Under the pieces are notes generated by a model that searched no databases, was not told where the DNA came from, and saw only the letters and a list, made by a program, of their open reading frames with translations. 64,000 bases of DNA from Devosia rhizoryzae (GTDB lineage Bacteria > Pseudomonadota > Alphaproteobacteria > Rhizobiales > Devosiaceae), in NCBI RefSeq assembly GCF_016698665.1, contig NZ_CP068046.1, positions 434,001 to 498,000 of the forward strand, given 5' to 3'. Shown in pieces: positions 1 to 6,852 of this stretch. Within the stretch, counting starts at the first letter, position 1. Every line of letters starts with the position of its first letter. A program made the translations under genes and the position numbers.

Positions 1-539
1 CCGCCGGCGCGATGATCGGCTGCAATCGAAAGCGTCAGCGGGCGCGTGCCGGTTACAGGCCGGCCGCCGATGCTGGTGACGGTCCATAACTGATTGATCA
101 ACCCGTCCGGTGGGACGGCTCCAGTGTCGACGTCTGCCACGTCAGGTTCCGGATCGGGAGAAAAGCGGACCAGCACGGCAGTCGGGCTTTCCCCACCCAC
201 TTCCACCGGCACGGGGCGGGCCGTTCGGAACAGAACGCGACCGCCCACGGCAATGTCGGCGAGGATGCCGTAGCTGGCCCCATCAGTGGCGACACCGTCG
301 TGAAGGTTGAGCGTCCAGGCGATCGGCAGCTGTCCCTTGGCCGGGATAGCAGCGGCGGCGCCGGTTACAGCCTGGCCGCCTGGCAGGCGCACGAGGCTCA
401 CCTGCAGGAAGGCGCCACGCGGCAGCGCCATGCGTTCGTTATAGGTGACGGTTCCGGTCAACGTCGTGCTCTGGGCGAAAGCCGGCACAGCGAAGAGGCC
501 CAACGCGACGACAATGCCAATCAGTTTCGACCACAGCAT
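1..539 (-). CDS. Exported YbaY/META-domain protein (partial)
   Basis: The gene runs off the left edge, so only 179 codons and no stop are visible. The start ATG at 539 follows a purine-rich ribosome site (GGGGAGAGG). Residues 1-23 are a signal peptide ending Ala-Phe-Ala before Gln, with no lipobox cysteine, so a soluble periplasmic product is likely. Residues 25-120 look like the YbaY/YscW beta-barrel domain (repeated Leu/Val strands, RGAFLQVSLVRLPGG). From residue 147 (LINQLWTVTSIGGRPV) a META/HslJ-type domain begins and is cut by the window end. The family's role is envelope stress or unknown; no catalytic function is claimed. It lies downstream of allA on the same strand, but a functional link to ureide breakdown is not evident. 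Confidence 0.75.
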   Translation of the reverse strand, partial: MLWSKLIGIVVALGLFAVPAFAQSTTLTGTVTYNERMALPRGAFLQVSLVRLPGGQAVTGAAAAIPAKGQLPIAWTLNLHDGVATDGASYGILADIAVGGRVLFRTARPVPVEVGGESPTAVLVRFSPDPEPDVADVDTGAVPPDGLINQLWTVTSIGGRPVTGTRPLTLSIAADHRAG

Positions 540-605
540 CTGCCTCTCCCCGAAGGTTGGGAGGAAAATAGCGCAGCCATGCGAAGGTTGCGAGGCGAAG
601 TGCCG

Positions 606-1100
606 TTAAGCCTTAACGAGCCACGGCTCGGCAAAGTGGTGTTCTTCCAGATTAACTCCGTCGCCGCCGCGATCGACCACGAGGAAGCGCGCGGACCGCT
701 CGAGCACGGTCAAGACGCCGTGCCAGGTGTTCATGGCAATGTTGACGCCCTGGTCCGGCGCGGGTCGAAAAACGCGAAGCCCTGTGGGGGTGCCGTGATC
801 GTCCTCGGCCACGATTACCAGCCAGTTGGCATCGTCCAGCGGGTAGAATGCCTGGCTGCCGAGGGGGTGTCGCTCGACCAGCTTCAGCGAAAGCGGGAGC
901 GCATAGGGTTGGCCGTGGAAAATGGAGATCAGCGGACGGGCATGAACGCCGCCCAGTTCGACCCGCGCCAGGTCATGGTAGCGCTCTGTCATGCCATTGT
1001 TGATCGGGTAGTGATGCGCGCCAGCAGCGTCGATCACCTGGCCGAAGGAGGCGAAGGCCTCGGCGGTCAGTGGCTCGATGGCGAGGATGCGGTCGGTCAT
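606..1100 (-). CDS. allA: Ureidoglycolate lyase
   Basis: This 164-residue protein splits (S)-ureidoglycolate into glyoxylate and urea, the last step of allantoin breakdown, in the cytoplasm. The family signature ERHPLGSQAF is at residues 76-85 and an NNGMTERYHDL segment at 34-44; the length matches the usual 160-170 residues. An in-frame start 14 codons upstream (1142) would run into repeat A1 and would not match the family N-terminus, so the ATG at 1100 is chosen although its ribosome site is weak. The gene before it on this strand is allE, whose product makes the substrate, with repeat A1 in the spacer. The glyoxylate could feed malate synthase G (17629-19803). Confidence 0.92.
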   Translation of the reverse strand: MTDRILAIEPLTAEAFASFGQVIDAAGAHHYPINNGMTERYHDLARVELGGVHARPLISIFHGQPYALPLSLKLVERHPLGSQAFYPLDDANWLVIVAEDDHGTPTGLRVFRPAPDQGVNIAMNTWHGVLTVLERSARFLVVDRGGDGVNLEEHHFAEPWLVKA

Positions 1101-1133
1101 AATCGATGGGTTTCCAGGGTAAGATGCAACATC

Positions 1134-1225
1134 AGACCTCATCCTGAGCCTGTCGAAGGACGAGGTCGTGGCACAAAGCCTCCACTCGCCCGACCTCGTG
1201 GTTCGACAAGCTCACCATGAGGTCT
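1134..1225. repeat. Repeat family A, copy 1 (palindromic intergenic element)
   Basis: A 92-bp element bounded by AGACCTCATCCTGAGC on the left and GCTCACCATGAGGTCT on the right. Its arms are imperfect inverted copies of each other around a short variable loop. Copies at 2135, 6732, 30159 (truncated) and 40888 share the arms. This copy sits between allE and allA and points opposite to copy 2. Confidence 0.9.
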
Positions 1226-1250
1226 CTTCCCGCTTACACGACCGGCCTCA

Positions 1251-2063
1251 TCAGAACGGCAGCTTGGCGTGGCGGTTGACGTCTTTGTAGAGCAGATAGC
1301 GAAACCGTTCGGGTCCGGCGTAGCAGGCCTGTGGGCAGAAGGCGCGCAGCCACATGAAGTCGCCGGCCTCGACCTCAACCCAGTCGCGATTGAGGCGATA
1401 AACCGCCTTGCCTTCAAGCACATAAAGGCCGTGCTCCATGACATGGGTTTCCTCGAAGGGAATGACGGCGCCGGGCTCGAGCGTCACGATGTTGACATGC
1501 ATGTCGTGGCGCAGATCGCTGGGTTCGACGAAGCGCGTCGTGCCCCAGGTGTCCCTGGTGTCCGGCATCCAGCGGATGGGTTCGTCCTGGTCGCTCGACA
1601 CGAAGGCGGGCGGCAGGTCGATGCCGTCGACCTTTTCATAGCGTTTGCGGATCCAATGGAAGCGCGCCGGCTCGGTCGTCCTATTGGCGAGAGTCCAATG
1701 GCTGCCGGGCGGCAGGAAAGCATAGCCGCCTTCCCTGAGGTGATGCGGTTGGCCTTCAATGGTGACGGTCACCGAACCGGCAACCACGAAGAGCACGCCT
1801 TCGGCCTCGGGATTGAGCTCGGGCCGCTCGCTGCCACCCCCTGGCGCAACCTCGACCACATATTGCGAAAACGTCTCGGAAAACCCGCTTAGCGGGCGCG
1901 CGATGATCCAGACCCGGCTCTCACGCCAATGCGGCAGGTAGGAGGTGACGATGTCGCGCATGCATTCGCGCGGGATCACGGCATAGGCCTCGGTAAACAC
2001 GGCGCGGCCGGTATGGAGGGCCATCTGCGGCGGCAGGCCGGCGGAAGGGGAGGCGTAGGGCAT
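1251..2063 (-). CDS. allE: (S)-ureidoglycine aminohydrolase (bicupin)
   Basis: A 270-residue bicupin that releases ammonia from (S)-ureidoglycine to give (S)-ureidoglycolate, between allantoate hydrolysis and AllA. The N-terminal cupin covers about residues 60-130 and the C-terminal cupin 190-255. The C-terminal metal site is intact: Glu205, His207 and His211 in EETHVMEHG, and Gln245 in CPQAC, matching the Mn-binding Glu/His/His/Gln set known for this family. The length equals the family norm. Family A repeats lie on both sides of the gene in opposite orientation, an unusual bracketing. No allantoate amidohydrolase gene is next to it or elsewhere in the window. Confidence 0.93.
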   Translation of the reverse strand: MPYASPSAGLPPQMALHTGRAVFTEAYAVIPRECMRDIVTSYLPHWRESRVWIIARPLSGFSETFSQYVVEVAPGGGSERPELNPEAEGVLFVVAGSVTVTIEGQPHHLREGGYAFLPPGSHWTLANRTTEPARFHWIRKRYEKVDGIDLPPAFVSSDQDEPIRWMPDTRDTWGTTRFVEPSDLRHDMHVNIVTLEPGAVIPFEETHVMEHGLYVLEGKAVYRLNRDWVEVEAGDFMWLRAFCPQACYAGPERFRYLLYKDVNRHAKLPF

Positions 2064-2134
2064 AGAGGACCAAATTCGTTGTTTTGCCGAAGACTAAGCA
2101 TCGCAGCGGATGTTGTCACGTCGTGAACCTGCGA

Positions 2135-2222
2135 AGACCTCATGGTGAGCTTGTCGAACCACGAGGTCGGGCACACGGATATTGCCACGACCTCGTCCTT
2201 CGACAGGCTCAGGATGAGGTCT
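2135..2222. repeat. Repeat family A, copy 2
   Basis: An 88-bp element beginning AGACCTCATGGTGAGC and ending CTCAGGATGAGGTCT. It is in the reverse orientation relative to copy 1, and the two copies flank allE. The loop reads GGGCACACGGATATTGCC, which resembles the loop of the truncated copy at 30159. Confidence 0.9.
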
Positions 2223-2238
2223 ACTGAGAAGGACGGCG

Positions 2239-2571
2239 CTAAGACACCTCCGCCTCGACACCCTTCTTCAAACGGCTCAACATCGATGCCGCGTAAGCCG
2301 CATAGGGGCCGATCCAGCGTTCGTGGATGGCGTGGATGGGCAGGGCGTCGAGGTTGTTCCAGCGCTCGCGTCCCTGCTTTTCGGGAACGACTAGTCCAGC
2401 CTCTTCCAGCACGCCCAGATGCTGCATGACGGTACAGCGGTCGATTTCGGGGAAGAGTGCGCAGAGCGAGCCGGTGGTGTGCGGCTCGGCTTTCAGATGA
2501 TCGAGGATGCGCCGCCGCACGCGGTGGCCGAGAGCCTTGAAGATTAGGTCGTCTGCGTCGTCAGTTGACAT
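2239..2571 (-). CDS. ArsR-family winged-helix transcriptional regulator
   Basis: A 110-residue one-domain repressor. Residues 8-80 have the ArsR helix-turn-helix pattern: FKALGHRVRRRILDHL, then CTVMQHLGVLEEAGLVV as recognition helix and wing, then QGRERWNNLD. No Cys pair of the metal-sensing type is present, so it more likely belongs to the subgroup paired with AHSA1/SRPBCC proteins. It is divergent from exactly such a gene (2623-3135), a common arrangement in which the regulator controls both. A perfect 7-bp inverted repeat overlaps its own start codon. The sensed signal is unknown. Confidence 0.88.
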   Translation of the reverse strand: MSTDDADDLIFKALGHRVRRRILDHLKAEPHTTGSLCALFPEIDRCTVMQHLGVLEEAGLVVPEKQGRERWNNLDALPIHAIHERWIGPYAAYAASMLSRLKKGVEAEVS

Positions 2572-2589
2572 GTTATCAAACTATAACAT
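2570..2589. promoter_or_regulatory. Candidate operator in the arsR/SRPBCC divergent promoter
   Basis: The inverted repeat ATGTTAT (2570-2576) / ATAACAT (2583-2589) has a 6-bp spacer. It is AT-rich in a GC-rich setting and overlaps the regulator's ATG at 2571. Spacing and symmetry suit a dimeric winged-helix protein. Assignment to this ArsR protein is inferred from position only. Confidence 0.5.
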
Positions 2590-2622
2590 ATCGTCTGACC
2601 CGTCAAGTTGAGGGAGATCGAC

Positions 2623-3135
2623 ATGCGTGCAGTGACGTCCAAGGATAAGGACCTGAATCTGGCATTTCGGGTATCGGGAAGGATCAGCAAACCGGTGCAT
2701 GAAGTGTTCGAGGCGGTGGCCGATCCCAAGCATTTGTCGGGCTATTTCACCACCGGCGGGGCCGTGGGGCGGCTCGAAACCGGGGCAACGGTGACTTGGG
2801 ATTTCCACGATTTCCCCGGCGCCTTCCCGGTTGAAGTCGTGGAGGTCGTTCCGGACCAGAAGATCGTCCTCAGGTGGGATGCCAGCGAAGCGACGGAGCC
2901 CAGCACGACGGGAGAGGCGCCACAGCCGGTGGGCTACAAAACCACTGTCACCATGGAGTTCACCGGTCTTGAAGACGGGCGCACATTGGTGACCATTTCC
3001 GAGAGCGGCTGGCGTCAAACGCCGGGCGGGCTCAAGTCATCCTATGGCAATTGCGAAGGTTGGACCGGCATGTTGTGCGGCATGAAAGTTTATCTCGAAT
3101 ACGGCATCAATTTCCGGACCGGCTTCTACAAGTAA
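2623..3135 (+). CDS. SRPBCC (AHSA1/START-like) domain protein
   Basis: A 170-residue helix-grip protein. The start ATG at 2623 is preceded by GAGGGAG at good spacing, so it is preferred over the upstream TTG at 2608. Typical features are FRVSGRISKPVHEVFEAVADPKHLSGYFT-like opening strands at about residues 15-45, the VEVVPDQKIVLRW strand, and a final helix GWTGMLCGMKVYLEYG. Members bind hydrophobic ligands or act as Hsp90 co-activators; no reaction can be assigned here. It is divergent from an ArsR regulator with a shared 50-bp control region, which suggests repression by that regulator. Confidence 0.85.
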   Translation: MRAVTSKDKDLNLAFRVSGRISKPVHEVFEAVADPKHLSGYFTTGGAVGRLETGATVTWDFHDFPGAFPVEVVEVVPDQKIVLRWDASEATEPSTTGEAPQPVGYKTTVTMEFTGLEDGRTLVTISESGWRQTPGGLKSSYGNCEGWTGMLCGMKVYLEYGINFRTGFYK

Positions 3136-3170
3136 CCCCCAGTTAGGGTTACCAAATCTCAACTTTGCCG

Positions 3171-3213
3171 GCCGATACTCAGGATCATGAGTAGCTTGTT
3201 CATGAGTATCGGC
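3171..3213. other. Perfect 11-bp inverted repeat downstream of the SRPBCC gene
   Basis: The left arm is 3171-3181 (GCCGATACTCA) and the right arm 3203-3213 (TGAGTATCGGC), with a 21-nt loop. No T-run follows, so it is not a classical intrinsic terminator. It could be a Rho-linked 3' structure or a protein site. Confidence 0.5.
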
Positions 3214-3330
3214 GGGGCGGAGCCCCATTGGATGCAGCATCACATGCCATGGCTTGCGGTGCTGGCGCTGATGTTTGGCGTATGGCGCGACGAAGTTGAC
3301 GCCGGCGACGAGGCCGGCCTCAACGGCTAA
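3187..3330 (+). CDS. Possible 47-residue small protein
   Basis: An open frame with ATG at 3187 (AGG a few bases upstream) ends at 3330, overlapping the last bases of the convergent puuE gene by 4 bp. It contains one hydrophobic stretch (WLAVLALMFGVW, residues 22-33) followed by an acidic tail. The start lies within the 3171-3213 hairpin. I do not recognise it. It may be a real single-span membrane peptide or a chance frame in the 190-bp gap. Confidence 0.25.
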   Translation: MSSLFMSIGGAEPHWMQHHMPWLAVLALMFGVWRDEVDAGDEAGLNG

Positions 3331-4748
3331 GGTAATATAGCTTTGAGGCGCAGGAGCGCGATGCGCTCGACCTGCGCTGAGGCGGTGGCGAATTCGTCTT
3401 CGGCGGTGTTGGCGATCCGGCGCTCGAACGTTTCGAGGATCGACGCCTTGTCATGATCGCGGACGGCGATGATGAAGGGGAAGCCGAATTTTTCCACATA
3501 GGCCGTGTTGAGGCGCGTGAAGGTCTCGCGCTCGTCGTCAGTCAGGTGATCGAGGCCGGCCGAGGCCTGCTCGGCGGTGGACTCTGCCGTCAGTCGCTTG
3601 GCGGCGGCGAGTTTTCCCGCCAGGTCGGGATGCGCGCGCAGCACGGCAAGACGCTCTTCAGGCGTTGCCATGCGGAACTGCGTGCGCAGGGCGAAATGGA
3701 GCCCGATCGCGGTGTCATTGGCCGGCCCCATCTCGCCGTCCCAGGCGCGCTCGGCGATCCAGGGAGAATGCTCGAAGATCGAGCCGTAGCGGCGGACGAA
3801 CTCATCCTTGTCGAGCTGGCTCGGGAGAACTTCTTGTGCCCGATAGGGGTGTTCTGCCGCCCAGTGTTCGGCAATGGCGAGGCGGGTGGGGACCCAGACC
3901 TTGTCGAAACCCAGGATGTAGTCGACGAACTTCTTGAGACCCTGCAAGCGCCCCGGCTGGCCGACGAGGCGGCAGTGGAGGCCTAGCGACATCATCTTGG
4001 GCGCGCCGGCTTCGCCTTCGGCATACAGGCAGTCGAACGTGTCCTTGAGGAAGGTGAAATATTCCTCGCCATTGTCGAAGCCCGGCCCGGTGACGAAGCG
4101 CATGTCGTTGGTGGACAGCGAATAGGGAATGATGAGCTGCGGCTGCCCGGCGATCAGTTTCCAATAGGGCAGGTCGTCGTCATAGGTATCGGAAATATAG
4201 GCAAACCCGCCCGCTTCGGCGACGAGGTCGACGGTGTTGAGCGAGGACCGGCCGGTGTACCAGCCCCTGGGGCGCGCGCCGGTAGCAATGGTGTGGAGGC
4301 GGATGGCTTCGGCGATCTGCCCGCGTTCCTCGTCGGGTGGCATGTCCTTGTGCTGCACCCATTTTAGGCCATGCGACGCGATTTCCCAGCCGGCCTCCTG
4401 CATGGCGGCGAGTTGCGCCGGGGCGCGCATCAAGGCCGTCGCAACGCCATAGACGGTTACCGGCAGATTGGCTTCGGTAAACAGGCGATGCAGGCGCCAG
4501 AAGCCGGCGCGGGCGCCGTATTCATACATTGATTCGACATTGGCGTGGCGCTGGTTGGGCCAGGGCGCAGCGCCCAGCACGTCGACCAGAAACGCTTCGG
4601 AGGCAGCGTCGCCATGGAGGACATTATTCTCGCCGCCCTCTTCGTAATTGAGCACGAATTGCACGGCGATATTGGCGCCGCCGGGCCAATTGGCGTGGGG
4701 CGGGGTCTGGCCATAGCCGTGCATGTCGCGGGGGTAGCGGTTCATCAT
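3327..4748 (-). CDS. puuE: Fused PuuE-type allantoinase and OHCU decarboxylase
   Basis: A 473-residue two-domain enzyme. Residues 1-305 are the polysaccharide-deacetylase-like allantoinase PuuE (YGARAGFWRLHRLF, GWEIASHGLKW, GWYTGRSSLNTV, YISDTYDDDLPYW), which hydrolyses allantoin to allantoate. Residues 310-473 are 2-oxo-4-hydroxy-4-carboxy-5-ureidoimidazoline decarboxylase (UraD): EHSPW at 326-330, HPDL at 373-376, an EQASAGLD loop and the FGFPFI segment. The UraD half makes (S)-allantoin from OHCU and the PuuE half consumes it, so two consecutive steps sit on one chain. It is divergent from uraH, which makes OHCU. Each half matches its family's normal length. Confidence 0.93.
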   Translation of the reverse strand: MMNRYPRDMHGYGQTPPHANWPGGANIAVQFVLNYEEGGENNVLHGDAASEAFLVDVLGAAPWPNQRHANVESMYEYGARAGFWRLHRLFTEANLPVTVYGVATALMRAPAQLAAMQEAGWEIASHGLKWVQHKDMPPDEERGQIAEAIRLHTIATGARPRGWYTGRSSLNTVDLVAEAGGFAYISDTYDDDLPYWKLIAGQPQLIIPYSLSTNDMRFVTGPGFDNGEEYFTFLKDTFDCLYAEGEAGAPKMMSLGLHCRLVGQPGRLQGLKKFVDYILGFDKVWVPTRLAIAEHWAAEHPYRAQEVLPSQLDKDEFVRRYGSIFEHSPWIAERAWDGEMGPANDTAIGLHFALRTQFRMATPEERLAVLRAHPDLAGKLAAAKRLTAESTAEQASAGLDHLTDDERETFTRLNTAYVEKFGFPFIIAVRDHDKASILETFERRIANTAEDEFATASAQVERIALLRLKAILP

Positions 4749-4892
4749 TGCCTCGTCGGATCAGTGACGCGAAGTGTAGCCACAGCGCGCTCGATCACAA
4801 GATGGGCAAAAGTGGACCAGTTGGTAAAAATTGGGCATTGCGGCGCGCCGCTGTTACGCTAGTGTCGTGATTGTAGACGGAGGAGCAGCAGC
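4749..4892. promoter_or_regulatory. Divergent promoter region of puuE-uraD and uraH-xdh
   Basis: These 144 bp separate the two arms of the ureide pathway and must contain both promoters. An ACCAgtTGGT inverted motif at about 4828-4837 is followed by an A-rich tract. This could bind a GntR- or LysR-type regulator, but the half-sites are only 4 bp and the call is weak. Confidence 0.35.
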
Positions 4893-5243
4893 ATGGCGGG
4901 ACGCCTCACCACCCACGTGCTCGATACGATGCACGGCAAGCCGGCGCGCGGCATGCGGCTGGAACTGCACTATGTGCATGGCGACCACACCCACCACATT
5001 GCCGACAGCTATACCAATGCCGACGGCCGGGTCGACCAGCCGCTGCTCGAGGGCGAGCAGTTCCAAAAGGGCGAATTCGAGATCCGCTTTCACGTGGGCC
5101 AGTATTTCGAGCGCATCGGCATCGAGAACGAAACGCCGTTCCTCGATGTCGTGCCGATCCGCTTCACCATTGCCGAAGACAGCCACTATCACGTGCCGCT
5201 TCTGGTCAGCCCCTTTGCCTATTCCACCTATCGGGGCAGCTGA
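4893..5243 (+). CDS. uraH: 5-hydroxyisourate hydrolase (transthyretin-like)
   Basis: A 116-residue cytoplasmic enzyme that opens 5-hydroxyisourate, the product of urate hydroxylase, to OHCU. Family marks are the N-terminal LTTHVLDTMHGKPA with catalytic His8, the central RFHVGQYF strand, and the C-terminal tetrapeptide Tyr-Arg-Gly-Ser. The start is supported by GGAGGAG upstream. Its stop overlaps the start of xdhA (TGATG), which indicates translational coupling with the xanthine dehydrogenase genes. No export signal is present. Confidence 0.96.
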   Translation: MAGRLTTHVLDTMHGKPARGMRLELHYVHGDHTHHIADSYTNADGRVDQPLLEGEQFQKGEFEIRFHVGQYFERIGIENETPFLDVVPIRFTIAEDSHYHVPLLVSPFAYSTYRGS

Positions 5244-6709
5244 TGGTCGAGGTTGCCAACGCCATCCGCTTTCTGCTCAACGGGCAGGAAATTAGCCTGA
5301 CCGATGTCGCGCCGGACCTGACGCTGCTCGATTGGCTGCGGCTCGACCGCCGCCTGCGGGGCTCCAAGGAAGGATGTGCCGAGGGAGATTGCGGCGCCTG
5401 CACCGTGCTGGTCGGCCGGCTCATGGGCGACGAGATCATCTATGACGCGGTGACCGCCTGCATCCGCTTCGTCGCCAGCCTTCATGGTACCCATGTCGTC
5501 ACCATCGAGCATCTGCGCGGCGAGAATGGCCAGCTCCATCCGGTGCAGCAGGCCATGGTCGAGCATCATGGCTCCCAATGCGGTTTCTGCACGCCGGGCT
5601 TCGTCATGAGCCTTTATGGGCTCTGGATGCGCGATCCGAACCCGTCCCGACGAGCCGTGGAAAAAGCGCTGCAGGGCAATCTCTGCCGCTGCACCGGTTA
5701 TGCGCCGATCATCCGCGCGGCGCAGTCGATCTCCGAGCATGGCGCACCCGAAGCCGATCCGCTCTGGGCCGAGCGCATCGCGGTCAAGAGCAAGATCAAG
5801 GCGCTCAACGATGGGCGCCGGGTCGAGATCGGCTCGGGTGAAAACCAGATCATCATTCCCGCCAGCCTCGACGATTTCGCGCAGCTCTACGAACAGCACC
5901 CGGAAGCGCGGATCGTTGCCGGCTCGACCGATGTGGGGCTCTGGGTCACCAAGTTCATGCGCCGCATCGGTCCGGTGATCTTCATCAATCATCTGCAGGA
6001 ACTCAAGCGCATCGCCGACAACGACAGCGAAGTGCGCTTTTACGCCGGCGTCACCTATGCCGAAGCGCAGCCGGTGATCGAAGCCAATTTCCCGCAGCTC
6101 ACCGAGCAATGGCATCGTTTTGCCGGCGAGCAGGTCCGAAACATGGGCACGCTGGGCGGCAATATCGCCAATGGCTCGCCGATCGGCGACACCCCGCCGC
6201 CGTTTATCGCTCTCGGCGCCAAGCTCAGCCTCCGCCGGGGAGACCATCGCCGCGAGATCAAGCTCGAAGACTTCTTTCTCGCCTATGGCAAGCAGGATCG
6301 CCAGAAGGGCGAGTTCGTCGAAAGCGTCACCATTCCGCTGCTGCCGGCGGGCGAAAAGTTCGCCTCCTATAAGATATCCAAGCGCCGCGACGAGGACATT
6401 TCGGCGCTTTGCGGCGCCTTCCGCGTCTTCGTCAACGATGCCGGCATGGTCGGCATGGCGCGCATCGCCTTTGGCGGCATGGCGGCAACGCCCAAGCGCG
6501 CCAAGGCGGTAGAAGCGGCACTGATCGGCAAGCCCTGGACCATGGCAACGGTGGAGGCCGCGATCCCGGCCTTTGCCTCTGACTTTTCGCCGATCACGGA
6601 CATGCGCGCTTCGGCCGAGTACCGGCTGCTGGCCGCACAAAACCTCCTCAAGCGCTTCTTCCTCGAAACGCAGGGTCAGGGCGAACGCCTGAAGCGGGAG
6701 GTGGCATGA
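5243..6709 (+). CDS. xdhA: Xanthine dehydrogenase small subunit (2Fe-2S and FAD)
   Basis: A 488-residue subunit that carries electrons from the molybdenum site to NAD. The first 2Fe-2S cluster uses Cys45, Cys50, Cys53 and Cys73; the second uses Cys113, Cys116, Cys148 and Cys150 (QCGFC and CRC). Residues 200-370 are the FAD-binding domain (IVAGSTDVGLW, GTLGGNIANGSPIGD), followed by the CO-dehydrogenase flavoprotein C-terminal domain. The gene overlaps uraH by one base. Its 3' end (GGGAGGTGGCATGATG) is a strong ribosome site plus start codons that look made for a directly following gene, yet repeat A3 follows instead. Confidence 0.96.
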   Translation: MVEVANAIRFLLNGQEISLTDVAPDLTLLDWLRLDRRLRGSKEGCAEGDCGACTVLVGRLMGDEIIYDAVTACIRFVASLHGTHVVTIEHLRGENGQLHPVQQAMVEHHGSQCGFCTPGFVMSLYGLWMRDPNPSRRAVEKALQGNLCRCTGYAPIIRAAQSISEHGAPEADPLWAERIAVKSKIKALNDGRRVEIGSGENQIIIPASLDDFAQLYEQHPEARIVAGSTDVGLWVTKFMRRIGPVIFINHLQELKRIADNDSEVRFYAGVTYAEAQPVIEANFPQLTEQWHRFAGEQVRNMGTLGGNIANGSPIGDTPPPFIALGAKLSLRRGDHRREIKLEDFFLAYGKQDRQKGEFVESVTIPLLPAGEKFASYKISKRRDEDISALCGAFRVFVNDAGMVGMARIAFGGMAATPKRAKAVEAALIGKPWTMATVEAAIPAFASDFSPITDMRASAEYRLLAAQNLLKRFFLETQGQGERLKREVA

Positions 6710-6852
6710 TGATTTTTTGGGTCCCCTCAGTAGACCTCATCCTGAGCCTGTCGAAGGACGAGGTCGTGGCAGGATCAGGGTACCCGACCTCGTGGTTCGA
6801 CAGGCTCACCATGAGGTCTAGTGGGATATCGTGGCCGTGGATTGCCCCATGA
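6706..6852 (+). CDS. Read-through coupling ORF across repeat A3 (48 codons)
   Basis: ATG at 6706 overlaps the xdhA stop (ATGA) and sits behind GGGAGG. The frame crosses the whole of repeat A3 without a stop and ends at TGA 6850-6852, overlapping the ATG of xdhB at 6849 (ATGA). The encoded peptide is a translation of the repeat with no recognisable function. Its likely value is to keep ribosomes moving to xdhB, which lacks a convincing ribosome site of its own. This is an inference from stop-start geometry. Confidence 0.45.
   Translation: MMIFWVPSVDLILSLSKDEVVAGSGYPTSWFDRLTMRSSGISWPWIAP
6732..6819. repeat. Repeat family A, copy 3 (inside the xdh gene run)
   Basis: An 88-bp element in the same orientation as copy 1, starting AGACCTCATCCTGAGC and ending CACCATGAGGTCT. 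It occupies most of the 139-bp xdhA-xdhB spacer. Most other copies lie between separate transcription units; this one is between subunits of one enzyme. Confidence 0.9.
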
